Below are positions 33,194-43,983 of a stretch of DNA of 64,000 bases, piece after piece. Under the pieces are notes generated by a model. The model was not told where the DNA came from. It did no database searches and was given only the letters and a program-made list of their open reading frames with translations. The DNA lies in the NCBI GenBank assembly GCA_016290775.1, contig JAEEVF010000011.1, positions 1 through 64,000 of the forward strand. The letters are read 5' to 3'. The stretch is from Acetatifactor sp. (GTDB lineage Bacteria; Bacillota; Clostridia; Lachnospirales; Lachnospiraceae). The position numbers were made by a program, and so were the translations under genes. Within the stretch, counting starts at the first letter, position 1. Each line of letters begins with the position of its first letter.

Positions 33194-34372
33194 CTACTCC
33201 ACAACAATCAGTTCTACCGTCTCTAAGGCCTTGTTCACCAGTTCTTCCATCTTCTCGCCAAGCTTTTCTTCATGTCTGCGGATATACTTGGGATTCGGCT
33301 TTGTCACCGGATGCTTTGCCACAAATATGGTACAGCAATCCTCGAAGGGCTGAATGGAAGTCTCGTAGGTGCCGATCTTTTCTGCCACGTCCACGATATC
33401 CTGCTTGTCAAAACCGATCAACGGCCTGTAAACGGGAAGCTCGCAAACCTCATTGATCACGGCCATGGAGGCCATGGTCTGTGATGCCACCTGTCCGATG
33501 CTCTCGCCCGTGATCAGGCCAAGGCACTCCGTATCTAACGCCAGCTTCTCCGCAAGGCGCATCATGTATCGCTTCATGATGATCGTCAGTTCCTCATGCG
33601 GACAAGTCTCGTAAATATGGAGCTGCACGTCCGTGAAATTCACCACGTGAAGATAGATCGGGCCCGTATATTTTGCCACAATCCTCGCAAGGTCCACGAC
33701 TTTCTGCTTTGCGCGCTCACTTGTGTAAGGCGGAGCGTGGAAATATACCGCGTCGATCTTCACGCCACGCTTGGCGATCATATAGCCCGCAACGGGAGAA
33801 TCAATGCCGCCGGAAAGCAACAGCATGGCCTTTCCGCCCGTGCCGACGGGCATGCCGCCGGGGCCGGGAATGATCTCGGAGTAGATGTATATTTTTTCGC
33901 GGATCTCCACGCTTAGCAGAATGTCGGGCTCGTGCACGTCCACCGTCATTTCGGGGAACGTATTCAAAATGGCCTCACCGAGGTCCGCATTGATCTCCAT
34001 GGATTCCTTGGGATAGTTTTTGTTGGCGCGGCGCGCGTTCACCTTGAAGGTTTTGTTCTTGTCGGGATAAACCTTGTCGACGTAGGAAAGCACGTCCTTC
34101 ACAAGCTGCTCGAAGCCCGCGTCCTCCGCATATACCACGGGGCAGATGCCGGAAATGCCAAAGACCTGCTTCAGGCATGCCACCACCTCGTCAAAATCAA
34201 ATTCACCTTCCGCCTCCACAAAGATCCGGCCTTGGGTCTTGTGGACGAAAAACTTTCCCTCACAGCGCTTTAGGGCCACCTTAATCTGGTGCACCAATGC
34301 ATCCTCAAAGAGATGCCTGTTTTTCCCTTTTACGCCAATTTCCGCATATTTGATCAAAAACGCTTTGAACAT
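33194..34372 (-). CDS. thiI: tRNA 4-thiouridine synthase ThiI
   Basis: 392 aa; uses ATP and sulfur from a cysteine desulfurase to make s4U8 in tRNA, and in many bacteria serves thiamine synthesis. A ferredoxin-like/THUMP N-terminus (about 1-165, KYAEIGVKGKNRHLFED) precedes the PP-loop LLSGGIDSPVAGYMIAKRG. The C-terminal rhodanese domain found in E. coli ThiI is missing, as is usual for Firmicutes. It starts 4 bp after the desulfurase stop, AGAGGTAAC being the binding site, so the sulfur donor and acceptor are made together. Confidence 0.95.
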   Translation of the reverse strand: MFKAFLIKYAEIGVKGKNRHLFEDALVHQIKVALKRCEGKFFVHKTQGRIFVEAEGEFDFDEVVACLKQVFGISGICPVVYAEDAGFEQLVKDVLSYVDKVYPDKNKTFKVNARRANKNYPKESMEINADLGEAILNTFPEMTVDVHEPDILLSVEIREKIYIYSEIIPGPGGMPVGTGGKAMLLLSGGIDSPVAGYMIAKRGVKIDAVYFHAPPYTSERAKQKVVDLARIVAKYTGPIYLHVVNFTDVQLHIYETCPHEELTIIMKRYMMRLAEKLALDTECLGLITGESIGQVASQTMASMAVINEVCELPVYRPLIGFDKQDIVDVAEKIGTYETSIQPFEDCCTIFVAKHPVTKPNPKYIRRHEEKLGEKMEELVNKALETVELIVVE

Positions 34373-34376
34373 CTTG

Positions 34377-35549
34377 TTACCTCTTTCTTGTGTATAACCG
34401 CAAAACCGGAAGGATTTCTTTGAGTACCGTCAGAGTATACTCTAGCTCCTCCCTGGTCGTAAAGACGGAAAAACTAAATCGTATGGTTGAGCCAAGAAGG
34501 TCATTTGGAAGCCCCATGGCCTTTAAGGTCGCGGAGGGCTGCGGCTTATGCGAGGAGCATGCGCTGCCCGCGGAGACATATACTCCCTTTTCTTCCAAGG
34601 CATGGAGCAACACTTCGCTCCGTACGCCGCGGAAGGAGACGCTCACGATATGCGGCGCCGTGCCTTCGCCATTCGGGCTCTCCGGAAGAAGGCCGTTCAC
34701 CTGCGTGCCCTCGATCTCGCGGATGCCTGCGATGAAAAATGCCTTGTAATCCGCAAGTCTGCAAACGTCCACGTCATAGTCCTCGTAAAGGCGTTTGGCT
34801 GCCATGGCCATGCCTGCGATGCCAGGCACGTTCTCCGTGCCAGAGCGCAGGTTGTTCTGCTGCCCGCCGCCGAACACGATGGGCTTTAGGCGCACCTTAT
34901 CGCCCACGTAAAGAAAGCCGATGCCCTTGGGCCCGTGGATCTTGTGGCCGCTGACGCTCATCAGATCGATGCCCATCTTCTTCGGCAGGATCTTCGCCTT
35001 GCCAAAGCCCTGCACCGCATCCACGTGAAAGAGCGTGTTCGGATTGAGTTTTTTGATCAGCGCTCCGGCCTCCGCGATGGGCTGCGCCGCGCCAACCTCG
35101 TTGTTGGTATGCATGATGCTGACCAGGATCGTGTCCTCACGGATCGCCGCCTCGAGGTCCTCTAAGCGGATGCGTCCGCTCCCGTCCACGGGAAGGTAGG
35201 TCACTTCAAAGCCTTGTTCTTCCAGGTATTTTGTGGTCTGCAGGATGGCAGGGTGCTCCACCATCGTCGTAATGATATGCTTGCCGCGCCGCTGATAGGC
35301 TGCCGCCACGCCGCGAAGCGCAAGGTTGTCCGACTCCGTGCCGCCCGAGGTAAAGAGGAGCTCTTTCTCGGTACATTTCAGAATCCCTGCCAGGGTCTCC
35401 TTGGCCTTTCTAAGGAGTTGCTCCGCCTCAAGTCCTTTTAGGTGCATGCTCGACGGATTGCCGTATTGCATGCACATGATCTTTGTCATCTCATCTGCAA
35501 CCTCAGGGAACACCTGCGTTGTTGCGGAGTTGTCTAAGTAAATTTCCAT
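34377..35549 (-). CDS. nifS: Cysteine desulfurase (NifS/IscS-like)
   Basis: 390 aa, PLP enzyme. It opens IYLDNSATTQVFPEV, has the PLP Lys in SVSGHKIHGPKGIGFLY, and the catalytic Cys in VSAGSACSSHKPQPS. It releases sulfur from cysteine to a persulfide; the next gene is thiI, so its main client is probably tRNA thiolation (as with NifZ/ThiI in Bacillus). It lies 91 bp after rsmE. The symbol is used loosely. Confidence 0.93.
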   Translation of the reverse strand: MEIYLDNSATTQVFPEVADEMTKIMCMQYGNPSSMHLKGLEAEQLLRKAKETLAGILKCTEKELLFTSGGTESDNLALRGVAAAYQRRGKHIITTMVEHPAILQTTKYLEEQGFEVTYLPVDGSGRIRLEDLEAAIREDTILVSIMHTNNEVGAAQPIAEAGALIKKLNPNTLFHVDAVQGFGKAKILPKKMGIDLMSVSGHKIHGPKGIGFLYVGDKVRLKPIVFGGGQQNNLRSGTENVPGIAGMAMAAKRLYEDYDVDVCRLADYKAFFIAGIREIEGTQVNGLLPESPNGEGTAPHIVSVSFRGVRSEVLLHALEEKGVYVSAGSACSSHKPQPSATLKAMGLPNDLLGSTIRFSFSVFTTREELEYTLTVLKEILPVLRLYTRKR

Positions 35550-35640
35550 AAAGCTTCCTGTCTTTCTGCATGCCAGGCCAAATGTGGCATGCCTTGTGGT
35601 GCTTACTATCTTCGTCTTCTGCCGGCATTTTAGCTTTCAG

Positions 35641-36444
35641 CTACGCTTCCAGCCAGTATCCCAGCCATGCCAGAATGGCTAAGGGCGCCGTCTCCGTGCG
35701 AAGGATCCGCCTGCCGAGGGTGATGGGCTCGATCCCTGCTTGCTTTGCCGCTGCGACCTCCGCCTCGTCAAAACCGCCCTCCGGGCCAATGAAGATCGCA
35801 ATGCTCTGTCCCGGCTTTACGCTTTCGATGAGCGAACGCGTCTTTTCCATGCCTTCGGCGAGCTCATATGGGATAAGCTTTACATCCATTGCTTCTGCCA
35901 TCTGGAGCGCCTTCGCAAAGGACATGGGCTCCTTAATTTCAGGGATGATGCCGCGCTTGCTCTGCTTTGCGGCGGCCTCCGAGATCTGTTGCCACCTTGC
36001 CGTCTTAGCCTTTGCCTTCTTCTCATCCAGCTTTACGATGGAGCGCTTGGTCTCCACGGGGATCACCTGATAAACCCCAAGCTCCACGGCCTTTTGAATG
36101 ATGAGCTCCAGCTTGTCCGCCTTGGGAAGCCCCTGAAACAGATAGATTTTGGCGGGCAGCTCCACGCCATCCTCCTTGATGAAGCGAAGCTCGCAGTCCA
36201 CTGCGGCCTCCTGCCACACACCGCCTGCGATCCCGGGCCCGTGGGCTTCCGTGGGCTCGCCCTTCTCATGAAACCCGCGGATGGCGCAGCGATATTCCTT
36301 GCCATCCTGTCCATTGCTCACGGCCAGCTCCTCGCCCACCTTCATCCGCAGCACGTTCTTTATGTGATTTACGTCTGCGCCCGTGATCATCACTGTTTTG
36401 TTTGCTATGTCAATTTGGCTTTGCTCTACAAAGAATTGATACAT
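35641..36444 (-). CDS. rsmE: 16S rRNA m3U1498 methyltransferase RsmE
   Basis: 267 aa. The SPOUT fold is visible in the C-terminus: SIAIFIGPEGGFDEAEVAAAKQAGIEPITLGRRILRTETAPLAILA, the trefoil-knot region that binds SAM. The N-terminal PUA-like part covers about 1-70. ATG 36444 is preferred over ATG 36450 because GAGG lies 7 nt upstream. It follows prmA by 57 bp on the same strand; both modify the ribosome. Confidence 0.94.
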   Translation of the reverse strand: MYQFFVEQSQIDIANKTVMITGADVNHIKNVLRMKVGEELAVSNGQDGKEYRCAIRGFHEKGEPTEAHGPGIAGGVWQEAAVDCELRFIKEDGVELPAKIYLFQGLPKADKLELIIQKAVELGVYQVIPVETKRSIVKLDEKKAKAKTARWQQISEAAAKQSKRGIIPEIKEPMSFAKALQMAEAMDVKLIPYELAEGMEKTRSLIESVKPGQSIAIFIGPEGGFDEAEVAAAKQAGIEPITLGRRILRTETAPLAILAWLGYWLEA

Positions 36445-36501
36445 TCCCATTCCTCACTGTGATGCGATGGAACCTTCCACATGGTCCGATTGCCAAGGCA
36501 T

Positions 36502-37485
36502 TTACTTCCTTGCGGTTACGCTGACCCACTCGCCTTGGTAGGTGACTTCGAGGACTTCCATGCCGGCGGCTTTCACTGCCTCCACCACGGTTTGCTCCTT
36601 GTCATCGATGATGCCGGAGGTGATATAGATTCCGCCGGGCTTTAGCTGATGCAGGATCACGGGTGTCAGGGGCACAAGCACGTCCGCCAGGATGTTTGCG
36701 ACAACGATGTCATATTTCTCGTAGCCCACCTGATCCTGAACTTCTTTCTCGGTGATGATGTTGCCGATCATCATGGTGAACTGTTCGGGCTTGATGCCAT
36801 TATTTGCGCAGTTGTCCTCCACCGCGGGCACAGCGCAGGGATCGAGATCCGTTCCCACCACGTGCTTCGCGCCAAACATCAGGGACAAAATGCCAAGGAT
36901 GCCGCTGCCGGTTCCCACGTCGAGAAGCTCCGTCTCGGGGGTGATGAATTTGCGAAGCTGGCGAATGCAAAGCTGCGTCGTCTCGTGCATGCCCGTGCCA
37001 AAGGCCGTACCGGGATCGATGTGAAGCACCATGCGACCGTCGTCTTCCGGTTTTACGTCCTCCCAGGAAGGAATGACAAGGATGTCATCTATGTAAAACT
37101 GATGGAAATACTGCTTCCAGTTGTTGATCCAGTCGATGTCTTCGGTCTCATCTACTGTAATGGTACCCTCGCCGATCTCGCAGAACGCACGGAGGTCCTC
37201 CAGCTCACGCCTTACGTCCTCAAGGATTTCCTCGCGGGTCTTCTCTTCGCCTTGCACCAAAAGCTTCCCGTCCTCCTGCTCCTCCACAAAAAAGCTAAGA
37301 TACGCCACGCCGTCGTCCTCGGGGCCATCCGGCAGAATATCCACAAACATCTGCTCTTTTTCCAAGGGCGTCAGCGGTATCTTGTCCTCGATCTGCGCGC
37401 CCTCCAAGCCGATGTCATACAGCGTGCTGATGATGATGTCCTCTGCGTCCGTTATGGTTTTGATCTGAAATTTTGTCCACTTCAT
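36502..37485 (-). CDS. prmA: Ribosomal protein L11 methyltransferase PrmA
   Basis: 327 aa from ATG 37485 (GGAGGA 8 nt upstream). An N-terminal L11-recognition domain (about 1-110) is followed by the SAM-binding core LLDVGTGSGILGILSLMFGAKHVVGTDLDP, and the NILADVLVPL motif of the family. DPGTAFGTGMHETT is the typical linker. It trimethylates L11 in E. coli. It heads the operon prmA-rsmE-nifS-thiI and is divergent from the lipoprotein gene at 37743. Confidence 0.94.
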   Translation of the reverse strand: MKWTKFQIKTITDAEDIIISTLYDIGLEGAQIEDKIPLTPLEKEQMFVDILPDGPEDDGVAYLSFFVEEQEDGKLLVQGEEKTREEILEDVRRELEDLRAFCEIGEGTITVDETEDIDWINNWKQYFHQFYIDDILVIPSWEDVKPEDDGRMVLHIDPGTAFGTGMHETTQLCIRQLRKFITPETELLDVGTGSGILGILSLMFGAKHVVGTDLDPCAVPAVEDNCANNGIKPEQFTMMIGNIITEKEVQDQVGYEKYDIVVANILADVLVPLTPVILHQLKPGGIYITSGIIDDKEQTVVEAVKAAGMEVLEVTYQGEWVSVTARK

Positions 37486-37621
37486 GAAAGCGTCCTCCGC
37501 TGATTTTCTAAAGCAATGCATAGATATTATGATTATATACGCAATCCCTTCTTCTGTCAAAGAAAAACAGGTTGCGAAGGCTCGTCGCAGGACTTATAAT
37601 AAAAAGTGGCAGCAATAAAAC

Positions 37622-37727
37622 GTGCCAATGGGGACGGTTCTTTTTGGCACGCAGGGCTTGGAATGCGAAGCATTCCATGATCCCGACCGAAGGGAGGGAC
37701 GTGACGAAGGTCACGCACCATTGGCAC
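37622..37727. repeat. REP-like multi-hairpin element
   Basis: The element is bounded by GTGCCAATGG (37622-37631) and CCATTGGCAC (37718-37727), a perfect 10-bp inverted repeat. Inside are GTGCCA ... TGGCAC (37622-37650), GGAATGC-GAA-GCATTCC (37660-37676), and CGTGAC-GAAG-GTCACG. The segment GGGGACGGTTCTTTTTGGCA is, to my knowledge, a widespread intergenic motif in Firmicutes associated with REP sequences and their Y1 transposases. It lies between divergent prmA and the lipoprotein gene and ends 3 bp before that gene's binding site. Confidence 0.65.
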
Positions 37728-37742
37728 ACAAGGAGAAAAGAT

Positions 37743-38663
37743 ATGAAAAAACTGCGAACGTACTTGCTTGTATGTGCTTTGCTCCTTTGCATCGCAGGCC
37801 TTGCAGGCTGCGGCAACAAGGGCAAGCTGAATGAAGGCGACTGCGCCGGCGTCGTTTCCTTTAAGAGCATTCCAAAGGAGTTTTCGCTTTTGGATGATAA
37901 CCTGCAGAAGGAATATGAGGTCCGCGTCACGCTGAAAAACCTCACGACGGAAAAGGAATATGAGATCAAGCTCACTCAAAAGAATGAGTTTAAGAAGGAG
38001 ATTTCCCTGCATCCGGGAAAATATTCCGTGAAGGCTTACGCGACGCTCGAACCCCTTGTGCACCTTCCCGTGAAGGTGGCGGATGAGATCGTGACCTTTG
38101 ACCGCGGCATTGAGGCCAATGTCTACGTTTTGGCCGAGAATGAGGAAGCGTTTAAGCAATATTGGAAGGATACCTATCCGGAAGCAGAAATTCTTTCGGC
38201 GGATAAATATTCCGGGTTGATCCAGGTGAATCACAAGGTGATGCCGATCAAGGAGATCGTTACGGAGCTGGATCTTTCCGACATGGACAAGGTGATCGAG
38301 GGCGAGCAAAAGACGACGCTCACGGACAATGAGCGCGGCATTTCGATCACGTTGCAAAACCAGATGTCCACGCCCCAGCCTCTCTCCAAGTGCGAGGTCC
38401 TTAGCCTGACCGTGTCAAAGAATACCGTGGTCTTCCCGGACGGCGTAACCCTCGGGACCGCGCCCGAAAAGATATGCCACAAGCAGACGGGCCTTTACGG
38501 CGAACCCACAAGGTTCGAAGGCATGCTCCTGTTTGGGTGGGACCTGGAAAGCACGAAGGCGGTTTACCTCGATCCCATCAGCGGCAATCGGATCACGATC
38601 TGCTTTAAGGCCGACGGCTCAGCCATCCGGTGGATCACCTATGACCTGAAGGTCTTTGAGTAG
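37743..38663 (+). CDS. Lipoprotein of unknown function
   Basis: 306 aa from ATG 37743, with AAGGAG upstream. The signal peptide ends in lipobox LAGC (Cys21). The mature part has an early strand-rich domain (about 35-120, with EYEVRVTLKNLTTEKEYEIKL), a middle charged region, and a final domain ending in a fold like GDGTILFK...RWITYDLKVFE. No family recognised. It is followed after 16 bp by the membrane J-domain protein, so the two are probably one operon. Confidence 0.75.
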   Translation: MKKLRTYLLVCALLLCIAGLAGCGNKGKLNEGDCAGVVSFKSIPKEFSLLDDNLQKEYEVRVTLKNLTTEKEYEIKLTQKNEFKKEISLHPGKYSVKAYATLEPLVHLPVKVADEIVTFDRGIEANVYVLAENEEAFKQYWKDTYPEAEILSADKYSGLIQVNHKVMPIKEIVTELDLSDMDKVIEGEQKTTLTDNERGISITLQNQMSTPQPLSKCEVLSLTVSKNTVVFPDGVTLGTAPEKICHKQTGLYGEPTRFEGMLLFGWDLESTKAVYLDPISGNRITICFKADGSAIRWITYDLKVFE

Positions 38664-38679
38664 GAAGGGGGCGACGATC

Positions 38680-39951
38680 ATGGAAAAAGCTTTGAAAATT
38701 TTGAAGATTAATGCGCTCTCCCTAGTAGCAATCCCGCTGCTCTTACTCGCAACCTTCTTTAAGCTGGTTGCAAAGGCCTTTGAAAAGATTACGATCTTCC
38801 TTGTGCTGGGCGTGATCTCCCTGATCCTTTTTGCCTATCTGTCCCTTGCCATGATGCCCAAAAACATTGGCGAGGTCATCATTGTGCTGCTTTGCATTTT
38901 GATCCTGTTTGCACTGATGTTCTTCCTCGTAGGCTGGCTCTTCGGGCTGATCTCCGTGATCGCCATCGCAGTCTGGAACGGGATCATCAAGGTGTTTGAC
39001 AACCTGTACGAAACCACCTACAACGCATACCTTTCCCTGTTCACTTCCTGCGAGGAAGATTATCAGATCCTCTCGCTGAACGGGCGAAAGGGACCCAATG
39101 CCGTTGCCTGCCTCTTCTTTACGATCCTGAAGGGCTTAAGCTGGCTGATCACCACGCTTGTGACGCTGTCCCTCGTGATCGGCATCACGGCCAGCGTCGG
39201 CATCGTGCTCATCACGTTGTTTGACCTGAACAAGAACGTGAAGACGGCCTTTGGCATGAACTTCTTCAAGTATATGGCAAAGTGTCAGCTCCACGACGTC
39301 ATCTTTGGCATTCTGATCTATGTAGTGATCATGGGCATGATCATCACCTGCATCATGGCGATGGCCATGGAATGGTATGAATGGGGCAAGGAGCTTCGGA
39401 TCACCGGTAAGGAAATCTCGGATGAGGTAACGGACCTGATCAAGAGCGACCTGAAGATGGCCTCCGGCTCCTCTGATGAGGTGGAGCGGAATCTGGAGTA
39501 TATGCGAACGCTGGAGGACCACTTGGCCATGCTGGAGCCCTTGAGCGAAAAGGTGACAAACATTCTGGATCAAAAGGACGATCCTTTGCTTCGCTCTTAC
39601 TGGGGCATATATATGCGAAACCTGAGTCCTCTGGTGGAAGAATGTTCCGGTAAAAAGACCCCGACCGCGGCGCGCTTTAAGCAGCTCATCCCGCAGATCC
39701 AGCTTCTTGACGGACAGCGAAGCGACGTGCAAAAGCTTGCGAACAAGCTCGAGGCAGAGCTTCAGAATCCTTCCGGCACCTCCGTTTTCTTTGCAGGCTG
39801 CAACACGCTGGACAAGCTGGAAAAGCGTTACAAGAACCTTTGCAAGACTTATCATCCCGACATCGCCGAGGGCGACACGGACACCTTCCAAAAGATGCAG
39901 GCAGAATACAAACAGCTTCGGGCACTATTTGGACCTGAAGAGAATGCCTGA
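38680..39951 (+). CDS. Membrane protein with a C-terminal J domain
   Basis: 423 aa from ATG 38680 (AAGGGGGC upstream). The N-terminal half has about six membrane helices. A helical cytoplasmic linker (about 250-360) leads to a C-terminal J-like domain: LDKLEKRYKNLCKTYHPDIAEGDTDTFQKMQAEYKQLRALF, with the HPD tripeptide that stimulates DnaK ATPase. The family is not one I recognise. It is convergent with dnaJ, whose stop is 70 bp away, and so sits beside the dnaK operon. It could recruit DnaK to the membrane. Confidence 0.8.
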   Translation: MEKALKILKINALSLVAIPLLLLATFFKLVAKAFEKITIFLVLGVISLILFAYLSLAMMPKNIGEVIIVLLCILILFALMFFLVGWLFGLISVIAIAVWNGIIKVFDNLYETTYNAYLSLFTSCEEDYQILSLNGRKGPNAVACLFFTILKGLSWLITTLVTLSLVIGITASVGIVLITLFDLNKNVKTAFGMNFFKYMAKCQLHDVIFGILIYVVIMGMIITCIMAMAMEWYEWGKELRITGKEISDEVTDLIKSDLKMASGSSDEVERNLEYMRTLEDHLAMLEPLSEKVTNILDQKDDPLLRSYWGIYMRNLSPLVEECSGKKTPTAARFKQLIPQIQLLDGQRSDVQKLANKLEAELQNPSGTSVFFAGCNTLDKLEKRYKNLCKTYHPDIAEGDTDTFQKMQAEYKQLRALFGPEENA

Positions 39952-39978
39952 CGAAATACCGATCTAAGAACATAAAAA

Positions 39979-40010
39979 ACCTCCGGTCAGTTCATCACTG
40001 CCGGAGGTTT
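39979..40010. terminator. Bidirectional terminator
   Basis: CCTCCGG (39980-39986) pairs with CCGGAGG (40001-40007), extended inside by CAGT/ACTG. A6 on the left and TTTTG on the right give U-tracts in both directions. It separates the J-domain gene from dnaJ. Confidence 0.85.
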
Positions 40011-40020
40011 TGATTTTCTT

Positions 40021-41187
40021 TTACTTTTCCCAGAATTTCCTTTTCTTGCTGTCTTTCTTGTCATCCTTCGAAGCGGAAGCTCGTTCCACGGCCGTCAGGG
40101 AATCGTCGTTGGCCTGGTCGAACTGGCGAAGGAGTTCCTTTGCCTCATTACTCAGGCGATCCGGCACCTGTACCACAAGGGTCACGTAATGGTCGCCGCG
40201 GATTTCCTTATTGCGCACGGAAGGAACGCCCTTGCCCTTCAGGCGAACACGAGTGTCGGTCTGCGTTCCGGGCTTTACTTCGTAAACAACCTTGCCATCC
40301 ACCGTATCGATGAAGATCTCGCCGCCAAGCGTGGCGATCGGGAAGGAAATGGGCACGGTCGAGAAGATATTCATGTCCTGACGCTGGAAAATGGGGTGAC
40401 GACCCACGATCACTTCCACAAGGACGTCGCCTCTCGGACCACCATTTACGCCAGGCTCGCCAAGGCCGGGCATACGGATGGACTGGCCATTGTCAATGCC
40501 CGCGGGAATGTCCGCGGAGTAACGCTTCTTCATGGGGATGTAGCCGCTGCCGTGACAATCCACACACTTGTCCTTGATGACCTTACCAGTACCTTGACAG
40601 TTCGGGCAGGCCTGTACGTTACGGACCGTGCCGAAGAAGGACTGCTGGGTGAACACCACCTGGCCCTTGCCTCCACACTTTGGACAGGTTTCAGGCTGGG
40701 TGCCGGGCTTTGCGCCACTTCCCTTACAAGTCTTACAGGTTTCCTTGACGGTCAGTTCGATCTCCTTCTTGGTGCCGAAAACGGCCTCCTCGAAGGTAAC
40801 GCGCACGCTAGTGCGCAGGTTTGCGCCTCTCATGGGGCCATTGCTTGCTCCGCGGGACCTTGCGCCGCCGCCAAAAATGTCGCCAAAGATGTCGCCGAAA
40901 ATGTCAGTGAAATCCATGCCGCTAAAGTCGAAGCCACCGCCGCCGCCAGCCGCACCGTCAAAGGCTGCATGGCCGAACTGATCGTACTGTCTTCTCTTTT
41001 CAGGGTCGCTCAGTACGGCGTAGGCTTCAGAAGCTTCCTTAAATTTTTTCTCTGCCTCCGCATCCCCGGGATTTGCATCGGGATGATATTTTTTCGCCAG
41101 GGTACGGTATGCTTTTTTGAGGGCTGCTTCGTCGGCTGATTTGTCAACGCCGAGGACCTCATAATAGTCACGTTTTTGTTCTGCCAT
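40021..41187 (-). CDS. dnaJ: Chaperone protein DnaJ
   Basis: 388 aa. The J domain (1-70) contains YHPDANPGD; a Gly/Phe-rich linker follows ([13 protein letters not shown]). The zinc domain has four CxxCxGxG motifs ([32 protein letters not shown]). The C-terminal substrate domains complete a standard type I DnaJ. It stimulates DnaK and is the last gene of the HrcA-controlled operon. A strong hairpin (41220-41248) stands between dnaK and dnaJ. Confidence 0.97.
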   Translation of the reverse strand: MAEQKRDYYEVLGVDKSADEAALKKAYRTLAKKYHPDANPGDAEAEKKFKEASEAYAVLSDPEKRRQYDQFGHAAFDGAAGGGGGFDFSGMDFTDIFGDIFGDIFGGGARSRGASNGPMRGANLRTSVRVTFEEAVFGTKKEIELTVKETCKTCKGSGAKPGTQPETCPKCGGKGQVVFTQQSFFGTVRNVQACPNCQGTGKVIKDKCVDCHGSGYIPMKKRYSADIPAGIDNGQSIRMPGLGEPGVNGGPRGDVLVEVIVGRHPIFQRQDMNIFSTVPISFPIATLGGEIFIDTVDGKVVYEVKPGTQTDTRVRLKGKGVPSVRNKEIRGDHYVTLVVQVPDRLSNEAKELLRQFDQANDDSLTAVERASASKDDKKDSKKRKFWEK

Positions 41188-41219
41188 GATAAAAATGCCT
41201 TTCTTTGTTACATGATGTT

Positions 41220-41248
41220 GGGGAATGGCCCCTGCGGGGCCATTCCCC
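41220..41248 (-). other. 13-bp perfect hairpin between dnaK and dnaJ
   Basis: GGGGAATGGCCCC (41220-41232) and GGGGCCATTCCCC (41236-41248) form a perfect stem with a 3-nt loop. On the transcript the following bases (AACATCATG) are not a U-run, so it is not a normal terminator. It may slow decay or lower dnaJ expression relative to dnaK. Confidence 0.75.
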
Positions 41249-41264
41249 CTTTATAAGAATTTAT

Positions 41265-43151
<1,887 letters not shown>

Positions 43152-43201
43152 CTATGCCGCAGCTTGCGGAAACAATGAATTCTCTTTTTTTTATATACTA
43201 T

Positions 43202-43921
43202 CTATTGCACTACGGAGACCATGCTGTGTCTCACGACGGTGTCTCTGTAGGTATAACCCTTTTGAAGCTCTGCAGCCACGATGCCGGATTCATATTCCTC
43301 GCTCTCCACCTGCATCACTGCGTTGTGAAGGTTTGGATCGAACTCCTTGCCGACTGCCTCGATGGGTTTCACTCCGATCGCATCCAGCTCTTTTATGAGC
43401 TGTTTGTAAACCTTGTTCATGCCATCGACAAATGCGTCATTTTCCTGTTCGGGATTCACGGTGGCAAGGCCTCTTTCGAAATTGTCAACCACCGGAAGGA
43501 TCTTTTCGATCACGCTCCGCGCGCCGGTTTCGAACATCGTCTCCTTTTCCCGCTCGCTCCTCTTTCGGAAGTTCTCAAACTCTGCCAGTTGACGCTTTAC
43601 CTTGTCCTGGAGCTGATCGATTTGCTCCTTCATGGCATCGCTCTTTTTGTCTTCCTTGGCCTGCTTCTTTTCGGCTCTGCGCTCTGCCCAGGATTTCTTG
43701 CCTTCCTCGCCTTCCTCGGCCTCGGCGTCCTCCGCTTCCGCAGGTTCCTTTGCTTCTTCCGTCTCGGTGGGCTCGTTTGCAGGTTCCTTTAGTTCCTCGG
43801 TCTGTGCGCCTTCCTTAGGCTCCTCGCCCTTTGGCGCTTCCCTGGCTTCTTCCGTGGAGGCATCTGTTTTTGTTGCTTCCGCTTCCTCGGCCTTCGCCAG
43901 ATCTTTTTCCAACTCTGACAT
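43202..43921 (-). CDS. grpE: Nucleotide exchange factor GrpE
   Basis: 239 aa, longer than average because of an acidic, Glu/Ala/Pro-rich N-terminal extension (about 1-85) of low complexity. The GrpE core follows: coiled-coil DKVKRQLAEFENFRKRSEREKE, then ILPVVDNFERGL and FDPNLHNAVMQVE, and the final GYTYRDTVVRHSMVSVV. It releases ADP from DnaK. It lies between hrcA and dnaK. Confidence 0.95.
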   Translation of the reverse strand: MSELEKDLAKAEEAEATKTDASTEEAREAPKGEEPKEGAQTEELKEPANEPTETEEAKEPAEAEDAEAEEGEEGKKSWAERRAEKKQAKEDKKSDAMKEQIDQLQDKVKRQLAEFENFRKRSEREKETMFETGARSVIEKILPVVDNFERGLATVNPEQENDAFVDGMNKVYKQLIKELDAIGVKPIEAVGKEFDPNLHNAVMQVESEEYESGIVAAELQKGYTYRDTVVRHSMVSVVQ

Positions 43922-43983
43922 GTTTCCCTTTCCCCCTTTTATAGTTCAACCCGCCCTGCGGTTTGAATTTTGTTTTTGGTGGT

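Noticed and set aside
37572..37742. Extended N-terminus of the lipoprotein at 37743
   Set aside because: The extension covers the REP-like element and has no binding site, while ATG 37743 has AAGGAG and starts a proper lipoprotein signal.
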